Positions 34,711-43,407 of a DNA stretch of 57,748 bases are shown here, piece by piece. This DNA comes from Acetobacteraceae bacterium. Lineage in GTDB: Bacteria > Pseudomonadota > Alphaproteobacteria > Acetobacterales > Acetobacteraceae. Positions within the stretch are counted from its first letter, which is position 1; the number at the start of each line of letters is the position of its first letter. The stretch lies in the NCBI GenBank assembly GCA_027488195.1, contig JAIYCD010000205.1, positions 1 to 57,748 on the forward strand, written 5' to 3'. A program made the translations under genes and the position numbers. The notes under the pieces are model-generated. The model was not told the origin of the DNA. It was given only the letters and a program-made list of their open reading frames with translations, and did not search any database.

Positions 34711-35651
34711 ATTCGGCGCGGCTCTCGGCCGGATTTCGCGCGGCTTGGAGCTCGCGCTGGATGCGGGGGGCGCAGGCGATCGTCACCATCCTCCTGCTCA
34801 GTTGGCTCGTCGGCAGCATCGATGCGGGGGTCTGGCAAGCTGTGACCGGCATCCAGCCGCTGACGCTGCTCGCCTGCTTCCTCGTCTTCGCCAGCGCGCA
34901 AATGATCGGTGGCTTCAGGCTGTGGCTGGTGACACCGGGGGCGACGCTGCGCGGCGCGCAGGCCGCGACCTGGGTTGGCTATTTCTGGGGTAACTTCCTG
35001 CCGAGTAGCGTCGGCGGGGACATCGTTCGGCTCATGCGGCTCCGCGCGGAGGGAATCCCGGGTGCGACGGCCGCCGGTGCCCTGGTGCTCGACCGCATCG
35101 CGAATCTGCTTCCAATTCTCGCGATCGTTGCCTTCGCTGCGCTGACGCGTTCGCTGTCGTTCGCGATGAACATAGATCCGGTCTGGGGTATCGCGTTCGC
35201 GCTGGTGGGGCTTGCCGGTGCGGTTGCGCTCTGGCTGGTGCGCGGGCGTCTGGCCGGCCCCATCCGGCGGGCGCTCCAGCCGGCTCGTCAGCTCGTCCGG
35301 CGGCCAGGTCTCGCACTCGGCGTCGCGCTGCTTTCGGCCGCCAGTATCGGCGTCTCGATCCTGGCGCAGTGGTGGCTGGCGCGGGCGCTTGGCCTCGCGA
35401 TCGACCTCGTCGAGCTGGCGCAGATCATCGCGGTGCTGACGCTGGTGGTGATGCTGCCGGTCAGTCTGAATGGCCTCGGCGTGCAGGAGGCCGGCTATGT
35501 CGCGGCCCTGACGACGGCCGGCGCGCCCCTCGACGCCGCGATCGCCTTCTCGCTCCTGGTGCGCCTGCTGATGCTCGCGACCAGCCTGCTCGCCGGTCTC
35601 TTTGTGCTGAGCGAGAAGCTGCAGGCCCGGCAGGCCTCCGGTGCAGGCTGA
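34707..35651 (+). CDS. AglD/UPF0104 family (lysylphosphatidylglycerol synthase-like) membrane protein
   Basis: A 314-residue polytopic membrane protein with about eight hydrophobic segments. The family signatures are VGYFWGNFLPSSVGGDIVR, RIANLLPILAIVAFAAL and PVSLNGLGVQEAGYVAAL. The fold is shared by the flippase part of MprF and by AglD-type proteins in glycosylation loci, where it is thought to move lipid-linked intermediates. ATG 34707 overlaps the methyltransferase stop. The context suggests a role in handling a lipid-linked glycan precursor. Confidence 0.83.
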   Translation: MNSARLSAGFRAAWSSRWMRGAQAIVTILLLSWLVGSIDAGVWQAVTGIQPLTLLACFLVFASAQMIGGFRLWLVTPGATLRGAQAATWVGYFWGNFLPSSVGGDIVRLMRLRAEGIPGATAAGALVLDRIANLLPILAIVAFAALTRSLSFAMNIDPVWGIAFALVGLAGAVALWLVRGRLAGPIRRALQPARQLVRRPGLALGVALLSAASIGVSILAQWWLARALGLAIDLVELAQIIAVLTLVVMLPVSLNGLGVQEAGYVAALTTAGAPLDAAIAFSLLVRLLMLATSLLAGLFVLSEKLQARQASGAG

Positions 35652-35758
35652 GGCGGCAGGCATGCCTTCCCGACATTGCATGACCCAGCCTCGGCGGGTA
35701 GAGAAGCGCCCTCCCCGCCGGCTAGCGACGCCTGCTCCCCGACAAGAATGGTCCGTTC

Positions 35759-36703
35759 ATGAGCTCTGACCGCGTCGATATCGCCAAGTACATCCATCTG
35801 CTGCGCGATCCTGCCGATGGTGGCAAGCTCACGATCGGGGCCGACGGACGCTTGGTCGGGGCGACCTCTGGCAAGGTCTACGACTTCAAGGGCCCGCTGC
35901 CGGACCTGCGCCCGGAGGAGGATCGCGGTCGCGTCATGGATCACTATGACGATGCGCCTTGCCACAACTATATCGCGCTCGATAATTTACCTCTTGGACG
36001 CTATTTTCGCGACGATAGCCACGCCCATTACTTCAAGGACCGTGAGTTCGTCGTCGAGATCGGCGCCGGCAAGGGCGGCATGGCGCAGGTGATGAAAGAC
36101 AATCGCGGCATCACGCCGTTCTGCGTCGATCTCGCTTACGGCTCGCTGCGCCATACGCGCAACCCGCCTCTTGAGGCCGATGGCGCGCTCGGCTCCGCCC
36201 TCAACATCCCGATCGCCGACAATGCGGCCGACCTCGTGATCTGCAGCGGCGTGATCCATCACACGCCCGACCCGATGCGTTGCGCGCTCGAGCTCGCCCG
36301 CATCACGAAGCCGGGCGGATATCTCCTGCTCGGCGTCTATAACTGGGAGAATCTCTATCGTTCCCTCTACTTCTTCCTCAGCCCGCCGCTGAAGGGCGTG
36401 CGTCACCTGCTGGGTGAGAAGTGGGGCGACAGGCTGATCCAGGCGACGGTCTTCCTGCCCTATCATCTCGCGCTCTGGGTCGTGCTCGGCCTGGTCCAGG
36501 GGCGCTGGAAGTTCCCGCCGCTCAAGGAGAGCTGGGAGCAGTTCGGCGACTTCTTCCTGACTCCGATCGCGCGCTTCTATCATGCCCGCGAGATGAAAAG
36601 CTTTGGCGACGCCATGGGGCTGGAGCTCCTCGAACAGGACAAGGGCGGGTGGCCGAAGAACGGCTTTTCGCACTGGGCCTGGTACCGCAAACCGACCGCC
36701 TGA
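35759..36703 (+). CDS. Class I SAM-dependent methyltransferase
   Basis: A 314-residue protein. A short N-terminal domain (LLRDPADGGKLTIGADGRLV, as in Trm112-like methyltransferase leaders) precedes the methyltransferase core with VVEIGAGKGGMAQVMKDNRG, FCVDLAYGSLRHT, ADLVICSGVIHHTPDPMRCA and ITKPGGYLLLGVYNWENLYR. The C-terminal part has a hydrophobic stretch (PYHLALWVVLGLVQGRW) and ends GFSHWAWYRKP. It is separated from the UPF0104 gene by 107 bp and is the last gene of the block. Function beyond methyl transfer is not visible. Confidence 0.83.
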   Translation: MSSDRVDIAKYIHLLRDPADGGKLTIGADGRLVGATSGKVYDFKGPLPDLRPEEDRGRVMDHYDDAPCHNYIALDNLPLGRYFRDDSHAHYFKDREFVVEIGAGKGGMAQVMKDNRGITPFCVDLAYGSLRHTRNPPLEADGALGSALNIPIADNAADLVICSGVIHHTPDPMRCALELARITKPGGYLLLGVYNWENLYRSLYFFLSPPLKGVRHLLGEKWGDRLIQATVFLPYHLALWVVLGLVQGRWKFPPLKESWEQFGDFFLTPIARFYHAREMKSFGDAMGLELLEQDKGGWPKNGFSHWAWYRKPTA

Positions 36704-36894
36704 TCGTTTGACTGCGCGCCACAGTTGGGCGCGGCCCCATCGGCTTTGTGCCGGACTGGCCAAGCACGCCACAGAATATTTGGCACTGTACTGATGAAGA
36801 CGAAAACTTCGTCAATTATAATAGGGTGGTTGATCCCGGGATTTGCTGGTGCAGTCTTCTTCCAGGATTGGAAGGATGCGCAGCTCGGTCGCCG

Positions 36895-37199
36895 AGCTAC
36901 CACCGGACCGCGCGGGGTAATAACGGCCAAGACAGGAAGGCCAATCGCGGCGCCGCGCGCAGGCGCCGGATCTGCCCGATCATCCCCCACGGCGGCAAGG
37001 CCCGCGCCAACAAGCTTCCTTGCCAGGCTTCCTTCCCAAGGGCCTCCATAGGTGGCGCGTCCGCGTCGAGCGGTTCATCGGCAAGACGAAACGCGTCAAG
37101 CGGATTGCCATGTGATGAGAGAAGACCAGGCAAAACTACGCCGCCTTCGTCGCGCCCCCCTGCGTCTTCATTTTGGCAAAACCCGTCCAGATGGCCTGA
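36895..37199 (+). mobile_element. IS5-family transposase relic (C-terminal part)
   Basis: Frames spliced by eye give an IS5-type transposase C-terminus: DRKANRGAARRRRICPIIPH, then SLPGFLPKGLHRWRVRVERF with IGKTKRVKRIAM, then two in-frame stops where the family has RCEKT, and EKTRQNYAAFVA in a shifted frame, ending in TGA at 37197-37199. The pattern 'IPhr.n....a..p...Yk.R..vEr.igklKr.kRia.RcEKT..nyaaFv' is diagnostic. The N-terminal two thirds are missing. The whole stretch 36704-37242 holds no other gene. Confidence 0.72.
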
Positions 37200-37242
37200 T
37201 CGCGGTCTGGCTTCCATTCGAAAGGCGGGTTAAGACGAGATC

Positions 37243-40200
37243 ATGAAGAAATTGACCATAGGTATGCCCGTCTACAATGGCGCCGCGAGCATTCGGCGCG
37301 CGCTCGATAGCCTTCTCGCCCAAACGTTTAATGACTTTTGCATCATAATCTCCGATAACGGGTCGACTGACGAGACGCAGAGCATCTGCGAAGCTTACGC
37401 GGCGGCTGATCCGCGCGTGACCTATATCCGCCAGGCAAAAAACCTCGGCCCACAGATGAATTTCCGCTTTGTGCTGTTTGAAGCACACACGCCCTACTTC
37501 ATGTGGGCCGCCGCGGACGACCTCTGGGCTCCGACTTTCGCAGAGCGCAATATTGCCGCCCTCGAGGACGATCTCACCCTTGTGATGAGTCAGTCCAAGG
37601 TGCTCTTCACCGTGAATGGCCTGCCGAACCATATGGCGTTCGGCACCTATAAGCTCGACCATGAAGATGTGGGCATCAACGCGGCCCGCTTCTTTGAAAA
37701 TCCATCCGACAACAGTCGTTACTACGGCGTGTTTCGCACGGAAGCGCTGAAGGCGGTCTTCCCTGGCCGGCCGTTTTTTGCGTTGGACTGGCTCGTCTCA
37801 GCGGCGACGTTGCGTCACGGCAAGCATAACGAGCTGAACGAGACCTTGATGATCCGGGATTCGAGCGACCCGGCCTCCTATGCACGGGCTGTTTTCTCGG
37901 ACCACCGCTTCTTCCTGTGGCGGATCTTCCCGCTGCTTTTCATGACGCGCTGGCTGATCACGCATCGCAGCGTGCCACTCACTCCGGCCGTTCTCTATCG
38001 CCTCTACAGGGCCAATGTTTACCTGCATTTCCGCTTTGGCGCGCGCAAGTTTTCCCGGATTGCCGAACGCTATCTTGAGACGAACAGCCTTCTCTATGCG
38101 TTCGGACTGCGACGCGGCCCAGGCGCGGCCGTGCCGGGCGCTCCCCAGCCGCCGGAAGCCAAGCCGCCCACCCCTGACGTGCAGATCCCGGTCGCCCCCA
38201 CCTTGGTGGCGAACGAATGGAACTTCCCGGTCGAAACACCGGCCGCTCCGCGGCTGAGCGTCGTGATCATCGCCGATACGGATCTGGCAGCCAGCTTTCG
38301 CGCGCTCCTGACCGCGCAGCAACTCGCCACCGCTCAACCCACCGAGGTCATCCTGGTTGTCCAGGTCCCGGATGGCTGCACGTCTTCGATACTCACGGCC
38401 CCAACCGGGGTGATTGTCGCCGAGGTCAGGGGCCCGGCCACGGTCGGGAGCATGATGAATGCGGGGCTGGCCATGGCAACCGCGCCCAATATCCTGCTGA
38501 CGCAGAGCCTGGCCTGGTACGATCCCGCCATCCTGCCTGCCCTGGAAGAAGCCCTGGCCCAGGCTCCCCTGGTGGCCCCCCAACTTCTCTACGCGGACGG
38601 CAAGCTCGCTGCGGCGGGGGGCGTCATGTCCGCGGATGGCGGCCTCTGGCGGTATGGGCGCATGAAAGAGCCGGATGAACCGCGATTCCATTTTGCCAGG
38701 GCCGGCGATTTCGCTTGCGCGGCATTGGCCTTGCGCCGCGGCGCTGTCGATCAGCCACAACCCTTCGACACGAAGCTGGAGCATTTTGACGCCGTGCTGG
38801 CGGATTTCTGCCTGCGCGAGCGCGCCCGCCTCGGCGCACCGCTTTATTGGCCCTGGGCGCGGGTCGCCGTCATGGACGACACCTGGCGCAAGCTGAGGCC
38901 CGGGGAGACGCTGCCGCCCTCCGGCTGGTCCACGGATCTGATCAGGCTGCGCGAACGGCACGCCCGGACACTGGCTTATCTGGCCATGCTGGAGGGCGAA
39001 GGCCGCCCGGCGCATGATCGCGCGCATCCGCGCCGCTTGCTCTACGTCGATGCAACGACACCAAGATCCGACGAGAATGCCGGGTCCATCGAGGTCGTGA
39101 GCCAACTGAAGGTGTTCACCGATTTCGGCTTCCGCGTGACCTTCATCCCCGAAAGCAGCTTCGCCCATGATGGCCGCCACACCGAGGCGCTGCAGAAAAT
39201 GGGCGTCGAAGCCCTTTACTGGCCGCATGTGACCAGTGTGTACCAGGCACTGGAGGCGGCCCGGGACAGCTACGACGTGATCGTGCTGTGCCGAGCCTAT
39301 ATCGGCGAGCGCTACATTCCCATGGTGCGCAAGGAGGCGCCCCGCGCGAAGGCGATCTTCTACACGGTGGACCTCCATTTCCTGCGGGAGGAGCGCGAAG
39401 CGGAACTGAGCGGGGACGTCAGACAGATCGAAGCCGCCCGGCTCTCCAGGCTGACCGAGCTGGCCACGGTGAAGGCCGTCGATGCGACGATCGTGCACAG
39501 CACGATGGAACAGGATCTCCTTCTTCGGGAGACGCCGGGTGCCCGCATTCAGCTCCTGCCGCTGATGCGCGCGGTTCCGAAACAACTCTCGGTGCCAGGC
39601 CCCGAGGGACGCCGCGACATTCTCTTCGTCGGCACCTATCAGCACCCACCGAATGCGGATGCCGCGACGTTCTTCGCAAAGGAGGTATGGCCCCTGGTGC
39701 GTCCGCGCCTGCCTGGCGCACGCTTCCTGGTTGTCGGCAGCGCGGTCACGCCGCAGGTCTCGGCGCTGGCGGGCGACGGTGTGGAAGTGCTGGGCTTCGT
39801 ACAGGATCTCGAACCGCTGCTGCACAATGCGCGCATGTCCGTCGCGCCACTGCGATTCGGCGCGGGGCTGAAGGGGAAGGTCGCCACGACCTTGCAGGCG
39901 GGCTTGCCGACCATCGCCACCAGCATCGCGGCCGAAGGCGTGCCCCTGGAGGATGGCCGTGACATCCTGATCGCCAATACCGCGCAGGAGATGGCCGACG
40001 CGGTCGTGCGCCTCTACACCGATGATGGTCTCTGGCATTCGCTCTCGCAAAAGGGCTTTGCCTTCGCCAAAGCTGAATTCTCCTTCGAAGCGAACATGAA
40101 ACGGATCGCGGCGATGCTTGCCGACCTGGATCGGTCAACGCCGGAGAGCGAGCGTGTTCTGCTGGAAGCGGAGCTGGCCTCGGGCGATCCGGTGTTCCGC

Positions 40201-41208
40201 CCCTCCGAATCCCGGTTGGCACGCCAGGTGGAGCGTGCGGCACAAATCTCCGATGGTCGCCTGATGACGTTCAAGCGCTCGTTGGATAGCAGCCACAGAC
40301 CATGGCTGCCGACCTGCTTCGCGGATCCGCGCCTGAAATTCCTGATGGATGCCTTCCACGACCGCCCTTCGATGATCCCCATCGAAATCGTCGCATCCGT
40401 CCGGCCTGAGCTGGAGCTGGAAGGCGACGGCCAGAAACATGAGGGCGACGCCGCCCCCTTTGCCACTCTGGACGGCATCCGCTTCTACGCCTTCTACACC
40501 GGCCTGATCTGGTATCTGATGACGACCAACGCCACCGACGATCTACATCTGCGGCTGCAGGAGCCGTCGCTGGGTGCGCCCATGATACTTCGTCACAATG
40601 ATAGGGCCATCTCGCAGGATCTGGCCGAATCCCTGCTGGAGCATTCGCAGATCCGGCAACTCACATCGACCCTCGCCCTGCCGGACCGGCCGATCTATCT
40701 GGATATTGGCGCGGGCTACGGGCGCTTGGCCTATGTGATGCTGAGCGCCGCCCCCTGCCGCTACATCATCGTGTACACGCCGACCAGCCACCTCCTCGCC
40801 AAATGGTACCTTCCGCGCGTGCTGCCGCACCTCAAGGTCTTCGGCTACCGACACTTCATCCGCTTCGAGGATGTTCGGGCGGAGATCGAAAATGCCGACC
40901 TGATCTTCCTCTCCCCGAACCAGCTGAACCTGCTGCCGGATGGCTGGGTGGATGTGTCGATATGCATCTCCAGCCTGCATGAGATGGAGCCCCCCCAAAT
41001 CGCGCGCTACATGGAGCTGTTGCCGGCCAAGACGTCGCGGGCCATCTACTTCAAGCAGCGATTCGGTTGGCGGGATCCGGTCGATGGTACCCGGGTGGAA
41101 ATGGCAGCCTTTGAATTTGCGGCGCCGTGGCGGCAGGTCAGCAACAGCGCCGATCCCATCAACCATGACGTTGTTCAGCTCGGCTGGCACCGCGACCGCG
41201 CACCATAG
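37243..41208 (+). CDS. Multidomain GT2/GT2-like/GT4/sugar O-methyltransferase fusion, 1321 residues
   Basis: A single uninterrupted frame with four segments. Residues 1-285 are a GT2 domain (LTIGMPVYNGAASIRRALDS, IISDNGSTDETQ, FMWAAADDLW). Residues ~290-335 are a Pro/Ala-rich linker. Residues ~336-560 are a second GT2-like fold lacking a clear DxD (RLSVVIIADTD, VGSMMNAGLAMATAPNILL). Residues ~597-950 are a GT4-type domain (RRLLYVDATTPRSDENAGSI, RDILFVGTYQHPPNADAATF, PLRFGAGLKGKVATTLQAGL). Residues ~1080-1321 resemble putative sugar O-methyltransferases (YLDIGAGYGRLAYVMLSAAP, ADLIFLSPNQLNLLP, ICISSLHEMEP). It could add two sugars and a methyl group to one chain. A junction near residue 290 may mark a gene fusion. 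Confidence 0.85.
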   Translation: MKKLTIGMPVYNGAASIRRALDSLLAQTFNDFCIIISDNGSTDETQSICEAYAAADPRVTYIRQAKNLGPQMNFRFVLFEAHTPYFMWAAADDLWAPTFAERNIAALEDDLTLVMSQSKVLFTVNGLPNHMAFGTYKLDHEDVGINAARFFENPSDNSRYYGVFRTEALKAVFPGRPFFALDWLVSAATLRHGKHNELNETLMIRDSSDPASYARAVFSDHRFFLWRIFPLLFMTRWLITHRSVPLTPAVLYRLYRANVYLHFRFGARKFSRIAERYLETNSLLYAFGLRRGPGAAVPGAPQPPEAKPPTPDVQIPVAPTLVANEWNFPVETPAAPRLSVVIIADTDLAASFRALLTAQQLATAQPTEVILVVQVPDGCTSSILTAPTGVIVAEVRGPATVGSMMNAGLAMATAPNILLTQSLAWYDPAILPALEEALAQAPLVAPQLLYADGKLAAAGGVMSADGGLWRYGRMKEPDEPRFHFARAGDFACAALALRRGAVDQPQPFDTKLEHFDAVLADFCLRERARLGAPLYWPWARVAVMDDTWRKLRPGETLPPSGWSTDLIRLRERHARTLAYLAMLEGEGRPAHDRAHPRRLLYVDATTPRSDENAGSIEVVSQLKVFTDFGFRVTFIPESSFAHDGRHTEALQKMGVEALYWPHVTSVYQALEAARDSYDVIVLCRAYIGERYIPMVRKEAPRAKAIFYTVDLHFLREEREAELSGDVRQIEAARLSRLTELATVKAVDATIVHSTMEQDLLLRETPGARIQLLPLMRAVPKQLSVPGPEGRRDILFVGTYQHPPNADAATFFAKEVWPLVRPRLPGARFLVVGSAVTPQVSALAGDGVEVLGFVQDLEPLLHNARMSVAPLRFGAGLKGKVATTLQAGLPTIATSIAAEGVPLEDGRDILIANTAQEMADAVVRLYTDDGLWHSLSQKGFAFAKAEFSFEANMKRIAAMLADLDRSTPESERVLLEAELASGDPVFRPSESRLARQVERAAQISDGRLMTFKRSLDSSHRPWLPTCFADPRLKFLMDAFHDRPSMIPIEIVASVRPELELEGDGQKHEGDAAPFATLDGIRFYAFYTGLIWYLMTTNATDDLHLRLQEPSLGAPMILRHNDRAISQDLAESLLEHSQIRQLTSTLALPDRPIYLDIGAGYGRLAYVMLSAAPCRYIIVYTPTSHLLAKWYLPRVLPHLKVFGYRHFIRFEDVRAEIENADLIFLSPNQLNLLPDGWVDVSICISSLHEMEPPQIARYMELLPAKTSRAIYFKQRFGWRDPVDGTRVEMAAFEFAAPWRQVSNSADPINHDVVQLGWHRDRAP

Positions 41209-41574
41209 CCACGGCATCACGGAGGTGAGCCGCCCGCGTCATTGTCAGGTATTGGCACAGGGATCTTTCAAGGCATGAAATCAACGGTTCCGGAAAGGTT
41301 CGACAGCTGGAACACGGCCTTGGCCGTCGCGGTTGTAGAGGCCGGTGAAAGGAGATATCTGGGCGTCCAGAACCTCAGGCACCCGCATCCGAGTCTCGGC
41401 CCGATGATGCCCCGGGGGCCTGTCTCGACCATCTGCCCCGCAGAATGGCAACATCATATTGCAGCCGCCACCGTGGCAAAGATTTCGCATTAACCGGCCG
41501 AAAATCTCCTCAGAGGGATCTGAACGCCGCGACAAAAACCTGAACCAATTCTTGATCCGAAAGGGAACAATTGG
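41209..41574. other. Intergenic region, possible IS110-type remnant
   Basis: No supported gene in these 366 bases. A plus-strand open stretch near 41281-41370 translates to ERFDSWNTALAVAVVEAGER, which faintly resembles the opening strand of IS110-type transposases; this is weak and rests on one short segment. The right part (41480-41570) is the leader of the following methyltransferase gene; GGGAACAATTGG precedes its GTG start. Confidence 0.3.
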
Positions 41575-42396
41575 GTGAAACTCTCACTGCCTGACGCGAA
41601 CGCACAGCCTCTCTCAGACGAGGAAGCGCTCAAGGTCTTCAAGGAAACCCATTGGTATCAGAGCTGGGAGCTCCGCCCGGGCATGGTGACACCCGGGCTC
41701 GCGCACAATCCCTCGGCACAGTGCGACATGCTGCACATCCCCAAGGACCTCACAGGCATGAAGTGCCTGGATATCGGCCCGATGGACGGCCCGATGACCT
41801 TCGAACTGGAGCGTCGTGGCGCCCATGCGATGGCGTTGGACATCCAGGACCCGACGCAGGTGGGCTTCGATTCGGCCCGCCGCATCCTGGGTGCCAAGGC
41901 GCCGCATTATCAGGGCAGCGTCTATGGTCTGCCGCATGCGGAAATGAATGACCTCGACCTCGTCGTGTTCTGCGGCGTCTATTACCACCTGAAGTATCCG
42001 ATCATGGCCTTCGAGCGCATCTCGGCCGCGATGAAGCTGGGCGGCACGCTGCATTTCGAGGGAGCCGGCCTCGTCAATTACGCCGAGGATATCAATGGTC
42101 AGCCCTCCGGCCTGAGCCCTGAATATGTGGGCCAGTGGAACGAGAAGCGCGTTCCCGTCTGCATCAGCTACCCCAACAACTACCTGGGGGCCTCCAACTG
42201 GTTCGTGCCCAACGCGGCCTGCCTGGAGGGCTGGTTGAAGGTCTCGGGTTTCGAGGTGCGTGAGATCCTTCCCTTCACCGCCGGCGGCGCCCAGCGCCTC
42301 TACGGCCATGCGGTCAAGGTCAGTCATCTGAGCGAGCAGATCGAGCATCCTGCCATGGGCACCGGCAACCCGAACCTGAAGGCGCCGACCCTCTGA
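41575..42396 (+). CDS. Class I SAM-dependent methyltransferase (CmoB-like fold)
   Basis: A 273-residue methyltransferase starting with GTG. It reads FKETHWYQSWELRPGMVTPG, then MKCLDIGPMDGPMTFELERR (motif I), HAMALDIQDPTQVGF and VVFCGVYYHLKYPIMAFERI. The tyrosine-rich VYYHLKYP segment is typical of Methyltransf_9/CmoB-like proteins, several of which occur in glycan clusters. It stands alone between two promoters and ends at a strong hairpin. Target unknown. Confidence 0.82.
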   Translation: MKLSLPDANAQPLSDEEALKVFKETHWYQSWELRPGMVTPGLAHNPSAQCDMLHIPKDLTGMKCLDIGPMDGPMTFELERRGAHAMALDIQDPTQVGFDSARRILGAKAPHYQGSVYGLPHAEMNDLDLVVFCGVYYHLKYPIMAFERISAAMKLGGTLHFEGAGLVNYAEDINGQPSGLSPEYVGQWNEKRVPVCISYPNNYLGASNWFVPNAACLEGWLKVSGFEVREILPFTAGGAQRLYGHAVKVSHLSEQIEHPAMGTGNPNLKAPTL

Positions 42397-42403
42397 ACCG
42401 GAA

Positions 42404-42444
42404 GGGACTGCCTTCGGCGCATCTGCACCGCGGAAGGCAGTCCC
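42404..42444 (+). terminator. Rho-independent-like terminator hairpin
   Basis: A perfect 12-bp stem, GGGACTGCCTTC (42404-42415) with GAAGGCAGTCCC (42433-42444), enclosing a 17-base loop. It starts 7 bases after the methyltransferase stop. The tail CGTTTCGGTTTC is only moderately T-rich. Confidence 0.75.
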
Positions 42445-42579
42445 CGTTTCGGTTTCAGCTGGATTGAGCCTGACGCGGGGTTGGCACGCATCGTTTGTCT
42501 TTGGCGCCGCAAGCCTTGACCGAAGGCCGTTCAGGGCTGGTTGACATGCGATAGGCCCCCACGCCATCTCGTGCTACAC

Positions 42580-43407
42580 ATGCGCCAAATGTCCGTCAGC
42601 ACCGTCAGCCTTTCAGGCTTTTTCCGCTCCATCATCGCCCATCGTCAACTCATCCTGCGCCTGGCAAGGCGTGAGGTGACGCAGCGTTTCCAGGGCAGCA
42701 CGCTCGGCGTGGCGTGGATGATCTTGACGCCGCTGCTGACGGCGGCCGTCTTCACCTTCGTCTTCAGCGCCGTGTTCCAGACAAGGTGGGGCGGCACGCA
42801 AACCGGTCCTTTCGACTTTGCCATCCTGCTGCTGGTCGGCCTGGCGATACATGGCATCTTCGCCGAGGCAGTGGGGCGTGCACCGCTGCTCATCGTGGGA
42901 CAGGCGAGCTACGTCACGAAGGTCGTCTTTCCCATCGAGATCTTGCCCGTTGTGGCGGTGGTCTCCTCACTCGTGAATGCCGTCATCACGGTTGCCATCG
43001 TGGTGGTCGGCCAGTTGCTTCTCAACGGCGTCCTGCACTGGACAGTGATCCTCTGGCCGCTGGTGATCGCGCCCTATCTGATCTTCGTGTCGGCGCTGGT
43101 GCTGTTCTTCGCAGCCTGCGGCGTGTTCCTGCGGGACCTTTCACAGATCGTGACGCTGCTGGTGACCTGCACGCTCTTCCTTACCCCGATCTTCTATCCA
43201 TTGGATGCCGTGCCCGGTGCCTTCCGCACGCTGATGCGCCTCAACCCGCTGACCTCGATCGTCGAGCAGTCGCGCACCGTCATCGTCTTCGGCGGCACGC
43301 CCGATTTCGTCAGCCTCTCGCTCTACACATTATGCGCGCTGATCTCGCTGGGGCTGGCCTTCTGGCTCTTTCAGAGGCTGCGTCCGGGCTTCGCCGATGT
43401 GCTCTGA
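42580..43407 (+). CDS. wzm: Polysaccharide ABC transporter permease (Wzm/KpsM-like)
   Basis: A 275-residue inner-membrane permease of the ABC-2 type. Before the first helix it has LILRLARREVTQRFQGSTLG, the amphipathic segment conserved in Wzm/KpsM/TagG, then six hydrophobic segments ending in LYTLCALISLGLAFWLFQRL. It exports a lipid-linked polysaccharide across the inner membrane with Wzt. Starts at 42580 (MRQMSV) or 42589 (MSVSTV) are both possible. Its end overlaps the ATPase gene by 11 bases. Confidence 0.9.
   Translation: MRQMSVSTVSLSGFFRSIIAHRQLILRLARREVTQRFQGSTLGVAWMILTPLLTAAVFTFVFSAVFQTRWGGTQTGPFDFAILLLVGLAIHGIFAEAVGRAPLLIVGQASYVTKVVFPIEILPVVAVVSSLVNAVITVAIVVVGQLLLNGVLHWTVILWPLVIAPYLIFVSALVLFFAACGVFLRDLSQIVTLLVTCTLFLTPIFYPLDAVPGAFRTLMRLNPLTSIVEQSRTVIVFGGTPDFVSLSLYTLCALISLGLAFWLFQRLRPGFADVL

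Noticed and set aside
37798-40050. 750-codon minus-strand frame opposite the large glycosyltransferase
   Set aside because: Shadow of the plus-strand gene; lacks any domain-like order.
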